A stretch of DNA of 57,214 nt, taken from NCBI GenBank assembly GCA_025356395.1, contig JANXTA010000130.1:1-57214 (forward strand). Reading direction: 5' to 3'. Both the position numbers and the translations under genes were made by a program. The stretch is from Betaproteobacteria bacterium. GTDB taxonomy: Bacteria > Pseudomonadota > Gammaproteobacteria > Burkholderiales > Burkholderiaceae_D. The notes under the pieces are model-generated. The model saw only the letters and a list, made by a program, of their open reading frames with translations. It did not search any database and was not told where the DNA came from. Below, one piece after another: positions 7,628 to 15,991 of this stretch (position 1 is the stretch's first letter; each line of letters begins with the position of its first letter).

Positions 7628-8029
7628 TCAACCTGCCTTGCAGCTCTCAGCCACACGCTTCGCCGTGATGTGCGACTCGATCGTCATCGGGTCGTCGTCG
7701 CCGTTGCCCTTCACCACGACCTTGCCGTTGATCACGTAGCCGGTCGGCGTGTACGAACCGGTCATGGTCATCGTCGTGTCGGGACAGGTCGTCGCGAAGT
7801 CCAGCTTGCCGCCGGCGACGACGCTACGGTCGCGCTTGCAGTTCTTGTCGACCTCGGGGCTCAGGCTTTTGACGATGTCCTTCGCGTCCAGGCAGATGCG
7901 GGCCGTGTTCGCGGGCTCCTTGCCCGACTTCGTCACCACTTCGTAGAGGCCGGGCTCGAGGGTCTTCTCCTGGGCGACCGCCGATGCCGATACCAGCGAC
8001 AGCAGGACGATCCATGACGCGTTGCGCAT
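7628..8029 (-). CDS. DUF3617-family periplasmic protein
   Basis: The 133-residue protein has a Sec signal peptide of about 19 residues (MRNASWIVLLSLVSASAVA). The mature part begins LEPGLYEVVTKSG, the hallmark W/Y-E-x-x-T opening of DUF3617. It then has ICLDAKD, CKRDRSVVAGGKLDF and a TMTGSYTPTGYVI strand. Two or more cysteines could form disulfides in the periplasm. Family function is unknown; members are common in Beta- and Gammaproteobacteria. It is a single gene with the glutathione transferase gene upstream on the same strand, 171 bp away, so probably not an operon. Confidence 0.85.
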   Translation of the reverse strand: MRNASWIVLLSLVSASAVAQEKTLEPGLYEVVTKSGKEPANTARICLDAKDIVKSLSPEVDKNCKRDRSVVAGGKLDFATTCPDTTMTMTGSYTPTGYVINGKVVVKGNGDDDPMTIESHITAKRVAESCKAG

Positions 8030-8200
8030 GCGTTGCTCCCCGTGGTTGTGAGGATCGAAGCGTACAGGCGGCGTCGGGGTCGGGGCTATCGGAATCGACG
8101 CCAGTGGCGCGATGGTGTCGTCGGGAAGGAACGCGCCGGTCGGCGCGGATGAAATCGCGTCCGAGCGCGGTACGACTCGCGTCGCTTCGAACTTCGCCTG

Positions 8201-8853
8201 TCATCGTTCCTCGCCGAGACCGACCGCGGTTCTCGCCATCGGCACGAAGCCGTTCAACGCCTCGACCCGCGCGAGCCAGTCGCGCACCGCCGGGTAGGCG
8301 TCCAGCGCGACGCCACCTTCGGGTGCGTACGCCGTGTAGGTGTACGACGCGACATCGGCGATGGTCGGTTGCTCGCCGCCCGCGAGCCATCGGCCGGGGC
8401 TGTCCTGCAGCGCCTGCTCGACGCGGGCCAGCAGCCAGTGCGCTTCCTGCGCGGCGGCGCTCGTGTCGCGCCCGAGATGGAAGACGTTGATGGCGCGTGC
8501 CGTCGCGGCACCTCGCGCCAGTGCGCCGGCCGCCTGCGACAACCACTGCTGCACGCGTGCCGCGGCCAGCGGCTCCCGCGGAACCCAGTGGTCGGCACCA
8601 TACTTCGATGCCAGGTACGTGAGGATCGCGTTGGAGTCGGCGACTACCGCTCCGCCATCGTCGATCACCGGCACCTGCGCGAAGCGGTTCAGCGCCACGA
8701 AGGCCGGCGTCTTCTGCTCACCGTGGCCGAGGTCGACATCGACGAGGGCGACCGGCAGGTCGAGCAGGCGGATGAACAGCTCGACCCGATGCGAGTGGCC
8801 CGACAACGGGTGGCGGTAGAGCTTGATCGGGTCGGTCGGTGGGGCGTTCACGG
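8201..8853 (-). CDS. glutathione S-transferase family protein
   Basis: Thioredoxin-like N-terminal domain: IKLYRHPLSGHSHRVELFIRLL, with the GST-type AQVPVIDDGG and VVADSNAILTYLA (Pro and Glu/Ser-Asn positions that hold glutathione). This is followed by an all-helical C-terminal domain with ARVEQALQDSPGRWLAGG and TIADVASYTY, the conserved N-capping box. Cytosolic; it conjugates or reduces electrophiles with glutathione, substrate unknown. The likely start is GTG at 8853 (MNAPPTDPIKLY), giving 217 residues, the normal size. The longer open frame upstream lacks family similarity. It is separated by 81 bp from the membrane protein gene upstream on the same strand. Confidence 0.88.
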
Positions 8854-8934
8854 CGACTTTCGGGAGTGGATGAAACCGAGTATCGGGTGACCTTCGCGCA
8901 GGTCGGGATCCGTGCGTCGCGACACGGCGCGACC

Positions 8935-9699
8935 TCAGCCGGCCAAGCGCTCGAACGCCGTCACGATACCCATCCACGTCGCCGTCGCCGCGAATGGCAC
9001 CGTCAGTACTTGCTGCGCGACCACGACCGGCAAGCCGATCGCATAGACCGTGTGCGGGCGACCGCGCGTGCGCCAGTCGTACCCCATCGCGACGACGATG
9101 AAGAGGTCGGCGACCAGCCCCGGCGGGATCGACACGAACGGTGGCGGTGGACCGGACGCGCCGCCGGCCGGTGCGAGCACCGTCAGGAAGACCCGTGCGA
9201 TGGCCGGCGCCATCATTGCGGCCATCAGAAGCATCAGCAGGCGCTTGTGCACGTCCGGTCGGCGGACGTTTACGATGGCCAGCGTGAAGAGGCCGACCAT
9301 CAGCGGCCATGCGCACAGCGTGACGGCCGCAAAACGACGCGAGGCGTCGCCCATGCCTGCGGCCGCGTCACGCTTGAGCACCGCCATCTCGCCGACCAGC
9401 ATGGCACACGCGATGACGCTGAACAGCGCGATGCCCGCCATGCCCCAGGCGCGATGGTCGATGGTCCGGCCGGCCGCGACGAGCATCGTCTGGACCAGGA
9501 AGAACACCGTCCACGCGAACATCAGCGCGCCGTGAATGTGGATCACCGGCGGCGCCCTGAAGGTACCGGCCACGACGGGCGCCCAGTAGGTCGGCAGGAA
9601 GCCGCTGAAGGCGACGAGCACGAAGGCCACGCCCATCCCCACGTAGAAGTTTCGGCTTTCGGAGCGGGTGTTCGACAGGCTTGCAGCGATCGCACTCAA
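8935..9699 (-). CDS. polytopic membrane protein of unknown function (about 7 TM)
   Basis: The protein of about 255 residues has around seven hydrophobic segments. The first follows SRNFYVGMGVAF; then come PVIHIHGALMFAW with histidines, RTIDHRAWG, LMVGLFTLAIV and a DVHKRLLMLL stretch. The histidine distribution (HIHG, DHR, HKR) recalls heme- or quinone-linked DUF2306-like membrane proteins, but I cannot name the family with certainty. I chose the TTG at 9699 because GGAGAG lies 4-5 bases upstream; the ATG at 9765 would add an unconserved-looking arginine-rich tail. It is divergent from the POT transporter, with a 220-bp shared promoter region. Confidence 0.65.
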   Translation of the reverse strand: MSAIAASLSNTRSESRNFYVGMGVAFVLVAFSGFLPTYWAPVVAGTFRAPPVIHIHGALMFAWTVFFLVQTMLVAAGRTIDHRAWGMAGIALFSVIACAMLVGEMAVLKRDAAAGMGDASRRFAAVTLCAWPLMVGLFTLAIVNVRRPDVHKRLLMLLMAAMMAPAIARVFLTVLAPAGGASGPPPPFVSIPPGLVADLFIVVAMGYDWRTRGRPHTVYAIGLPVVVAQQVLTVPFAATATWMGIVTAFERLAG

Positions 9700-9919
9700 G
9701 GGGCTCTCCGTGGCGGTCCGACGAAAAAAGGATGTCGACGGGTGGAGGCGCTGCGCTCCAGGCATCCGCAGCCGCGGATTCCATGCCGCTGTTCGCCAGG
9801 GCCGGTCCTGCGCGTCGGCCTGACCGGCCGCCGGGCGGGGTCGACGCTACGTGCCGAAGCCTATACACATTCGTTGAAAGTGCATAGAAAATCGGCTTTT
9901 TCTTGCGGATCCGCACATC

Positions 9920-11338
9920 GTGGCCGATCGACAGTCCGTCTCACCCATTACCCGCACCACGACTCCCGACCTCTTCGGCCACCCCCGCGGCCTGATGGTC
10001 CTCGCGACCACGGAGATGTGGGAGCGCTTCTCGTTCTTCGGCATGCAGGCGCTGCTCCTGCTGTACTTGACGAAGTACCTGCTGCTGCCGGAGCACGCCC
10101 GCACGGTCTTCGGGCTCATCGCGTTCCGCTCGGGCCTCGCAACCGTCGTCGGTCCGATGACCGACCTGGCGTTCGCCACGCAAACCTACGGCCTCTACTC
10201 GGGGCTGATCTATGGCACGCCGCTGATCGGCGCGTGGCTCGGCGATCGGGTGCTGGGCAAGACCCGCACGGTCACGGCGGGCTGCCTGCTGATGGCCGCG
10301 GGCCATCTGGCGATGGCTTCGGAACGGCTGTTCCTAGTCGCGCTCCTGCTGATCATCGTCGGTGCCGGTGGCGTGATCGGCAACATGGCCGCGCAGGTCG
10401 GCCAGCTCTACGGACCGGGTGACCAGCGGCGCACGCGCGCGTTCGGCATCTATCTCATCACCCTCAATATCGGTGCGCTGATCGCGCCGCTGGTGATCGG
10501 CACGCTTGGCGAGAGGGTCGACTGGCATGTCGGCTTCGGCGCGGCGGGCGTGGGGATGCTGATCGGGCTCGCGACCTATCTCGCTGGTCGCCGCCATCTG
10601 CCGCCGGACGCGATCCGCAAGCGCGGCGTCGTGGCCGGCAAGCTCACCGGCCAGCAGCGCCGACAGGTCGCCTCGATCGGCCTGCTGCTCGTGCCCTACC
10701 TGCTCTACGGCGCGGCAAACCTGCAGGCCTATGCCGTCATGTACGTCTGGGCCGATACCGCGGTGGACCGCGTGATCTTCGGCTGGGAGGTGCCGGTCAC
10801 GTGGATCGGCATCGCCGATGGCCTGCTCACCATCCTCGGCGTGGTGGTCGCCAACCGGATGTCGATCGCGCTCGGCAAACGGGGTCGCGAACCCGGCGAC
10901 TTCACGAAGATGGTGATCGGCTACGCGGGCGTCGGCCTCGCGTTCCTTTTCGCGGCCGGCATCGCCACGCTGGCGGTCGTGCCGGTGATCCTGTGGATCG
11001 TCTTCTACGGCATCATGGATCTCGCTGTCGGCTGGTCCGAGCCCGCCGTGCAGTCGCTGATCTCGCGCGACGCGCCGCAGTCCGTCAATGCCTTGATGAT
11101 GGCCGTGATGAAGGCGACCACCATGCTGTCGTTCTTCATCGTCGGCTGGATGGGCCGCTTCTACGAGCCGCTGGGCCCGTCGCTGTTCTGGATGGTGACC
11201 GGGGCGCAGTCGCTGGTCGGGCTGGTGCTGATCCTGGCGGGCGGGTCCTGGCTGCGGCGCATGCCGGCGCAGGACGAGGTCGTCGCGCAAGACCCGATCG
11301 TCACCGCTGGCAGACCGCCGCGACCCGCTTCGCCCTGA
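9920..11338 (+). CDS. POT/PTR-family proton-coupled oligopeptide transporter
   Basis: The 472-residue protein has the POT signature EMWERFSFFGMQALLLLYL (ExxER proton/peptide motif in TM1), followed by about 12-14 hydrophobic helices. It also has GAWLGDRVLGK and GNMAAQVGQLYGPGDQRRTRAFGIYLITLNIGA, matching the PTR2 signature region. Members import di- and tripeptides with protons across the inner membrane. Translation starts at GTG 9920. The epoxide-hydrolase-like gene follows after 43 bp and may be cotranscribed. No lesions are visible. Confidence 0.92.
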   Translation: MADRQSVSPITRTTTPDLFGHPRGLMVLATTEMWERFSFFGMQALLLLYLTKYLLLPEHARTVFGLIAFRSGLATVVGPMTDLAFATQTYGLYSGLIYGTPLIGAWLGDRVLGKTRTVTAGCLLMAAGHLAMASERLFLVALLLIIVGAGGVIGNMAAQVGQLYGPGDQRRTRAFGIYLITLNIGALIAPLVIGTLGERVDWHVGFGAAGVGMLIGLATYLAGRRHLPPDAIRKRGVVAGKLTGQQRRQVASIGLLLVPYLLYGAANLQAYAVMYVWADTAVDRVIFGWEVPVTWIGIADGLLTILGVVVANRMSIALGKRGREPGDFTKMVIGYAGVGLAFLFAAGIATLAVVPVILWIVFYGIMDLAVGWSEPAVQSLISRDAPQSVNALMMAVMKATTMLSFFIVGWMGRFYEPLGPSLFWMVTGAQSLVGLVLILAGGSWLRRMPAQDEVVAQDPIVTAGRPPRPASP

Positions 11339-11381
11339 CACGCGTATCGACTGCGTTCACGCACATCAAGGATTGACCGCC

Positions 11382-12260
11382 ATGCCCACGATCACCACCG
11401 ACACCCTCTCCATCGACTACGCCGACGGAGGTCCGCGCGATGCGCCGGTCGCGTTGCTCCTGCACGGCTGGCCCGACGACCGCTCGAGCTGGGACTCAGT
11501 CGCGGCGTTGCTGAACGACGCGGGCCTGCGAACGATCGTCCCGTCGCTGCGCGGCTTCGGCGCCACGCGCTTCCTGTCTGCAACGTCCCTTCGGACCGGC
11601 AACAGCGGCATCCTCGCGCTCGATGCGATCGGGTTGATGGATGCACTCGGGATCGCTCGGTTCTGCGTCGCGGGACACGACTGGGGCTCGAACAGCGCCG
11701 AGGCGCTGGCGGTCGGCTGGCCGGATCGGGTCGCAAGCCTTGCGATGCTCGCGACGCCGCCGCGGCTCGGCGGGATGGCAACGCCGCCGTTCGAACAGAC
11801 TCAGCGGCAGTGGTACCACTGGTTCATGGCGACGAAGCGCGGTGCGCAGGCAGTGCGTGATGATCCGATCGGTTTCGCGCATCTGCACTGGGTCAACTGG
11901 TCGCCATCGGGCTGGTTCGACGAGCCCCTCTTCGCGCGTGTGGCCCGATCGTTCGAGAATCCCGACTTCGTGGATGTGACCCTGCACAGCTATCGTGCGC
12001 GCTGGGACGAGGCGGAGCCGGACCCCTCGGCGCGATGGCTCGACGAGCGGGTCAGGGCGACGAAGACGTTGTCGCTGCCAACGATGTATTTCCAGGGTGC
12101 CGTCGACGGGATCAACCCGCCGTCCACCACCGAAGGCGTCGCGAAGAAGTTCACAGGCCCGTTCGAGCGGGTCGTGCTGCCTGGTGTGGGCCATTTCCCG
12201 CAGCGCGAGGCGCCCGGCCAGGTCGCGGTAAAGCTGGTTGCGCTGTTCGGAGCGCGCTGA
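11382..12260 (+). CDS. alpha/beta hydrolase, epoxide-hydrolase/dehalogenase type
   Basis: Alpha/beta-fold hydrolase of 292 residues. HGWPD (28-32) supplies the oxyanion hole, and the nucleophile elbow GHDWGS carries aspartate D100 rather than serine, the hallmark of epoxide hydrolases and haloalkane dehalogenases. VGHFPQRE near the C-terminus gives the catalytic histidine. Cap-domain residues around 150-210 are Trp-rich. Probably cytosolic, since no signal peptide is seen. ATG 11382 is preceded by AAGGA at a 9-base distance; an upstream TTG at 11373 is less likely. Substrate cannot be predicted. It lies just downstream of the POT transporter and is convergent with a related but broken hydrolase gene. 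Confidence 0.88.
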   Translation: MPTITTDTLSIDYADGGPRDAPVALLLHGWPDDRSSWDSVAALLNDAGLRTIVPSLRGFGATRFLSATSLRTGNSGILALDAIGLMDALGIARFCVAGHDWGSNSAEALAVGWPDRVASLAMLATPPRLGGMATPPFEQTQRQWYHWFMATKRGAQAVRDDPIGFAHLHWVNWSPSGWFDEPLFARVARSFENPDFVDVTLHSYRARWDEAEPDPSARWLDERVRATKTLSLPTMYFQGAVDGINPPSTTEGVAKKFTGPFERVVLPGVGHFPQREAPGQVAVKLVALFGAR

Positions 12261-12302
12261 CCGCGGCCGTCCGGCTGCCGTCGCAGCCACCGCGCGACCT
12301 CG

Positions 12303-13221
12303 TCAGCGCATCAGGAACGGGCGCACGAGCGCGATCGTTACTTGCGGGTTCTCGTCCATGATCCAGTGACCCGATCCCGGCACGACGCCAGCGCTCACGT
12401 CGTCGGCCGGGGCTGACATCACCGTGGCCATGGTCAGGCCGAACGATTTCTCGCCGCCGAGCGCGAGCACCGGCATCTTCAGGCGGCCGCGTGCGCGTGA
12501 AGCCTTTGTCGCGCGCGTCCTGGTCGAACGCTGCGAACTGCGCGAAGCCCGAATGCATCGCGCCCGGAAGCGCATAAAGCGCCGCGTAGTGCTGCCGCAA
12601 GGCCTGCTCGAAGCGCGCGGGCGACGCCGAGAACTCGTTCCAGAAGCGATCGAGATAGATCCGCTCGCGCCCGGCCACGAGGCGCTCCATGTCGGGTCCT
12701 CCGAAACGGAAGTGCCACAGCAGCGGGTTCTTGAGGATCTCGTCCCAGGGATCGATGCCGGGCATCAGCGCATCGATCAGCACGAGCCGCCGCACGCGTT
12801 CGGGCGACTGCGCCGCGAACAGATACGCGACCATGTTGCCGATGTCGTGCGCGACGACGTCGGCCCGCTGCACGCCGAGCGCATCCAGCACGCCCCGCAC
12901 ATCGCCGGCCTGGTTCTTCTTGTCGAAGCCGCCCGCGGGCTTCGATGACGGGCCGAGGCCGCGCAGGTCGGACACGATCACCGTGTGGTCGCGGGCCAGG
13001 TCCGCAGCCATCGGCACCCACATGTCGCCGGTCTCGCCGTAGCCTTGCAGCAGCACGACGGCGGGACCCTGGCCACCGACCCGCACGTGGATCGTGGCGC
13101 CGTTGGTTTCGACGTCGCGCACGGTGAATCCATCGGGGAATTCGAATGCATCCGCCCAAGCGGACAGCGGCGCAGCGAGCAGCGCGAGACCGATGCAGAT
13201 GCTGCGAACGAGATGGTGCAT
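12303..13221 (-). pseudogene. secreted alpha/beta hydrolase with one frameshift
   Basis: A Sec signal (MHHLVRSICIGLALLAAPLSAWA) is followed by a hydrolase body: VVLLQGYGETGDMW, SDLRGLGPSSKP and the nucleophile elbow AHDIGN (Asp type). The reading frame breaks near 12490 within a GC-rich CGCACGCGG tract. The C-terminal part continues in the next frame as LKMPVLALGGEKSFG and ends SGHWIMDENP with the catalytic histidine. Joined, the protein would be about 305 residues and complete. The ATG at 13221 has AGGGAGG 5 bases upstream. Because only one base is at fault, a sequencing error cannot be excluded. Family members are periplasmic epoxide-hydrolase-like enzymes. Confidence 0.72.
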
Positions 13222-13371
13222 GGAACCTCCCTGGCGTGGTGACGTCGCGTGAACGCGCGTCCGAGCCGACCTTGCGGTCGTCGAGCTGGCGACGGGTGTG
13301 GGACGGCCGCGCTGCGGAATCCATACCGTTCGATAGGCAATCAGCTTCAACCGATGGTTTTGGATCGATCG

Positions 13372-13863
13372 ATGAACGACTTGTGGCAGTTGAGAGCCTT
13401 CGTGCAGACCGCGAAGTACGGCAGCTTCTCGGCGGCCGCTCGTTCGATGGGCCTGACGCCGGCCGCCATCAGCAAGAACGTCGCCCTTCTCGAAGGCACG
13501 CTCGGAGTCCGTCTCTTCCATCGCAGCACGCGTCGCCTGTCGCTCACCGAAGGCGGTAAACGCTTTCTGTTGCAAGCGGAAGCGCCGCTCGCGAGCTGCA
13601 AGGGGCGCTCGCCGGCGTGTGCACGACGTTTCGTGCGGCCCTTGCTCGGGGAGTTCCTCGATCGCTATCCGGACGTCGTGCCCGACTGGCATTTCGACAA
13701 CCGGCCGGTGGAACTGGTCGGCGAAGGCATCGACGCCGCCATCGGCGGTGGCTTCACGCTCGCACCGGGCCTAGTCGCCCGCAAGCTCGCGCCGGTCCAC
13801 ATCGTCGCGACGCGCGCACACTGCGCGCCGCACCCCGTTCGATCCTTCAGGACCCCTGCATGA
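13372..13863 (+). pseudogene. LysR-type regulator, internally deleted and truncated
   Basis: The N-terminal winged HTH is complete (LRAFVQTAKYGSFSAAARSMGL, then AAISKNVALLEGTLGVRLFHR and TRRLSLTEGG). After FLLQAEAPL the usual linker and first strand of the effector domain are missing (about 30-40 residues). GEFLDRYPDVVPDWHFDN to GGGFTLAPGLVARKLAPV follows, then the frame ends in nonsense after VATRAH, about 100 residues early. Its stop overlaps the ATG of the CoA-transferase gene (ATGA). It would normally repress or activate the divergent hydrolase gene. With half of the ligand domain gone it is unlikely to respond to an inducer; DNA binding could persist. Confidence 0.75.
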
Positions 13864-15053
13864 GCCCACTGCTTCACGACATCCGCGTCCTCGACTTCGG
13901 TCGCTACATCGCCGGCCCCTATTGCGCGGCGATGCTGGCTGAGTACGGCGCCGACGTGATCCGCATCGAGAAGCGCGACGGCAGCGAGGACCGCTTCCCG
14001 GGGCAGGTCGGTGGCGGCGTCGGTGCGCTGTTCCTGCAGATGAACCGCAACAAGCGCTCGATGACGCTCGACCCCGCATCGCCCGACGGCCGCGAGATTG
14101 TCGCGCAGCTCGTGAAGAGCGCCGACGTCGTGATCGCCAACCTGCCTGAGGCCGCGCTGAAGGCCATGGGGCTCGACTACGAGACGCTGCGCGGCTATCG
14201 GGCCGACATCATCGTCGTGACCAACACCGCGTTCGGCACGACCGGCCCGATGAGCCATCAGGTCGGCTTCGACGGCGTGGGGCAGGTGATGTCGGGCGCG
14301 GTCTACATGACCGGACAGCCCGACGAGCCGTATCGCGCGATCGTCAACTGGGTCGACTTCGCGACCGCGACGCATTGCGCGTTCGGCACGCTCGCGGCGC
14401 TGATGCAGCGCGCGAAGACCGGCGAAGGTCAGCTGGTCAGTGGCGCGTTGCTGGCGACGGCGCTGGCCATCAACAACGGCGCGCTGATCGAGCAGGCGGT
14501 CGCCAAGCCCAACCGCGTGCCGACCGGCAATCGCGGACAGATCTCCGCGCCGGCCGACATCTTTCGCACGCGCGACGGCTTCGTGCTGGTGTCGGTCGTG
14601 GGCCAGCCTTTGTACAAGCGCTGGGCCCGGCTGATGGAGCCTGAAGCAGGCGACCCGGACTGGCTTCTCGATCCGCGCTTCGCCACCGACGACCAGCGTG
14701 GCGCACACGGTGAACTGATCGGCGCCCGCATGCGGCGCTGGTGCGCCACGCGCGATCGCGACGACGTCGTGCGCATCCTCGGCGACGCGATGATCCCGTG
14801 CGGACCGGTGCTGTCGCCGCAGCAGGCTCTCGATCATCCGCAGGTCGCGGCGCTCGGCCTGCTGCAGGACACGGACTATCCAGGCTTGCCGTCACCGGCT
14901 CCGATCGCGGCGGTACCGTTGTGGATGAGCGCGACCAAGCCGGTCGAGCGTCGTCGGCCGCCGACGCTCGGGGAGCACACGGATGCGATCCTGGCCGATC
15001 TTGGCTACGACGAAGGACAGATCGCAGATCTGAGGGCGCGATCGGTCGTCTGA
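13860..15053 (+). CDS. CaiB/BaiF-type (class III) CoA-transferase
   Basis: The 397-residue protein has the family opening IRVLDFGRYIAGPYCAAMLAEYGADVIRIEKRDGSEDR and FLQMNRNKRSMTLD. It also has an aspartate in VNWVDFATATH at the catalytic region, and a C-terminal LGEHTDAILADLGY motif. Class III enzymes move CoA between acyl donors and acids such as carnitine, bile acids or formate/oxalate. Which acid is used here is unclear. Cytosolic. The ATG at 13860 overlaps the stop of the truncated LysR gene, so it may now depend on that gene's promoter. No lesions seen. Confidence 0.9.
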   Translation: MSPLLHDIRVLDFGRYIAGPYCAAMLAEYGADVIRIEKRDGSEDRFPGQVGGGVGALFLQMNRNKRSMTLDPASPDGREIVAQLVKSADVVIANLPEAALKAMGLDYETLRGYRADIIVVTNTAFGTTGPMSHQVGFDGVGQVMSGAVYMTGQPDEPYRAIVNWVDFATATHCAFGTLAALMQRAKTGEGQLVSGALLATALAINNGALIEQAVAKPNRVPTGNRGQISAPADIFRTRDGFVLVSVVGQPLYKRWARLMEPEAGDPDWLLDPRFATDDQRGAHGELIGARMRRWCATRDRDDVVRILGDAMIPCGPVLSPQQALDHPQVAALGLLQDTDYPGLPSPAPIAAVPLWMSATKPVERRRPPTLGEHTDAILADLGYDEGQIADLRARSVV

Positions 15054-15087
15054 ATCGGGCTGATGAATGCGCGGCTCGACAGGTTGT

Positions 15088-15280
15088 TCATCGATAGCCT
15101 TCGCGTCGGAGTTCCGCTGCGGAGATCCGCACCAGCACGCCGTCACGCGTGACGACGATCACGGTATCGGTTCGCACGGCGAGTTCGCGCGCCATGCGCG
15201 CTGCGCGCTGCGCGACGCAAGGCCGTGAGCGAGTTGACGAGGTCGGGGTTGGTCGCTGCCGAGAGATCATCGGCATTCAT
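15088..15280 (-). pseudogene. small antitoxin-like partner gene with a frameshift
   Basis: The first half reads MNADDLSAATNPDLVNSL and the second half, in another frame after about 15205, reads ARELAVRTDTVIVVTRDG and ends RISAAELRR. Joined, this is a protein of about 63 residues of the type that partners zeta-like or PIN kinases and toxins. Its ATG overlaps the stop of the zeta-like remnant (ATGAATG). The shift falls in a GCGCGCAGCGCGC tract. It is non-functional unless the base is an artefact. Confidence 0.5.
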
Positions 15281-15590
15281 GGCCGTTCCTTCCAGGCAAG
15301 GAGTTGCGGTTCGGTGCCTGCGTTGTCGTACACCATCCAGTCGTCGACCCCTGTCGATAGTGCCGGTCGACATTGGCACGACCGGCGACAAAGCGACGGC
15401 GGATCACGTCCGCGGGAACATGGTGGCCTCTCTGGCGGACGCGCCCGGTGACGCGCGCGATAGCAGCCGCGGCCGGCCGAGTCGTCTCGAACGCGAAGCT
15501 CTCGCAGCTTGCGATGCAGGCATCGATCTTCTCGAGCATCAGCCGTCCCGCCCGCACGTAGAGATCGTTAATCTGCGGGCTCGATTGGTC
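15277..15590 (-). pseudogene. remnant of a zeta-toxin-like P-loop kinase
   Basis: Segments RAGRLMLEKIDACIASCESFAFETT and VTGRVRQRGHHVPADVIRRRF are characteristic of small zeta-type kinases. The final part continues in another frame as VDDWMVYDNAG, and the P-loop is missing at the 5' end. An internal piece between FETT and RVRQRGH is also lost. It precedes its small partner gene with a 4-base overlap, as intact pairs do. The intact enzymes phosphorylate nucleotide-sugars or other targets and act as toxins. This copy cannot bind ATP normally. Confidence 0.6.
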
Positions 15591-15618
15591 GTTTGGTGCG
15601 GCTCGACATGACGGGTGT

Positions 15619-15949
15619 TCAGGGATTCGCCAGCACCCACTTGACCAACGAACGCGCCTCCTCAAGGCTCACATTGGTATTCGGCGGCATCGGCACGAAG
15701 CCCCACACGCCCGTGCTCCCCTTCAAGACCTTCTGCACCAGCTTGTCCTCGGCGTCCGCCTGGTCGGCGTACTTCGCGGCGACGTCCTTGTAGGCCGGAC
15801 CGACGACCTTCGCCTGCACGCTGTGGCAGGCGAAGCAGCCTTTCGCGCGGGCCAGCTCTTCGCTGGCGAGTGCTCCGTGCGACGCCAGCAGTGCGACGAC
15901 CGCGGCGGTGCACAGGCGATGGGGGAAGCGCGCTGAATCTCGATGCATG
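15619..15949 (-). CDS. periplasmic class I c-type cytochrome
   Basis: The 109-residue protein has a Sec signal peptide (about 28 residues, ending ALASE), a CFACH heme-binding motif at 38-42 with the His ligand at 42, and a distal methionine in VPMPPN (M87). The body is short and single-heme, typical of cytochrome c551/c5-like electron carriers of the periplasm. It lies 42 bp downstream of the large heme/beta-propeller gene on the same strand, so it is probably its electron partner in one operon. AAGG lies about 11 bases before the ATG. Confidence 0.9.
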
Positions 15950-15991
15950 AATGACGGACCTTCAAAGACGCGAGGGTTCGGAGCAGCGCGG

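Noticed and set aside
12303-13692. 513-codon minus-strand frame as one long hydrolase
   Set aside because: Its first 150 codons are unlike the family, and the true start with a signal peptide lies at 13221. The 3' end is in another frame.
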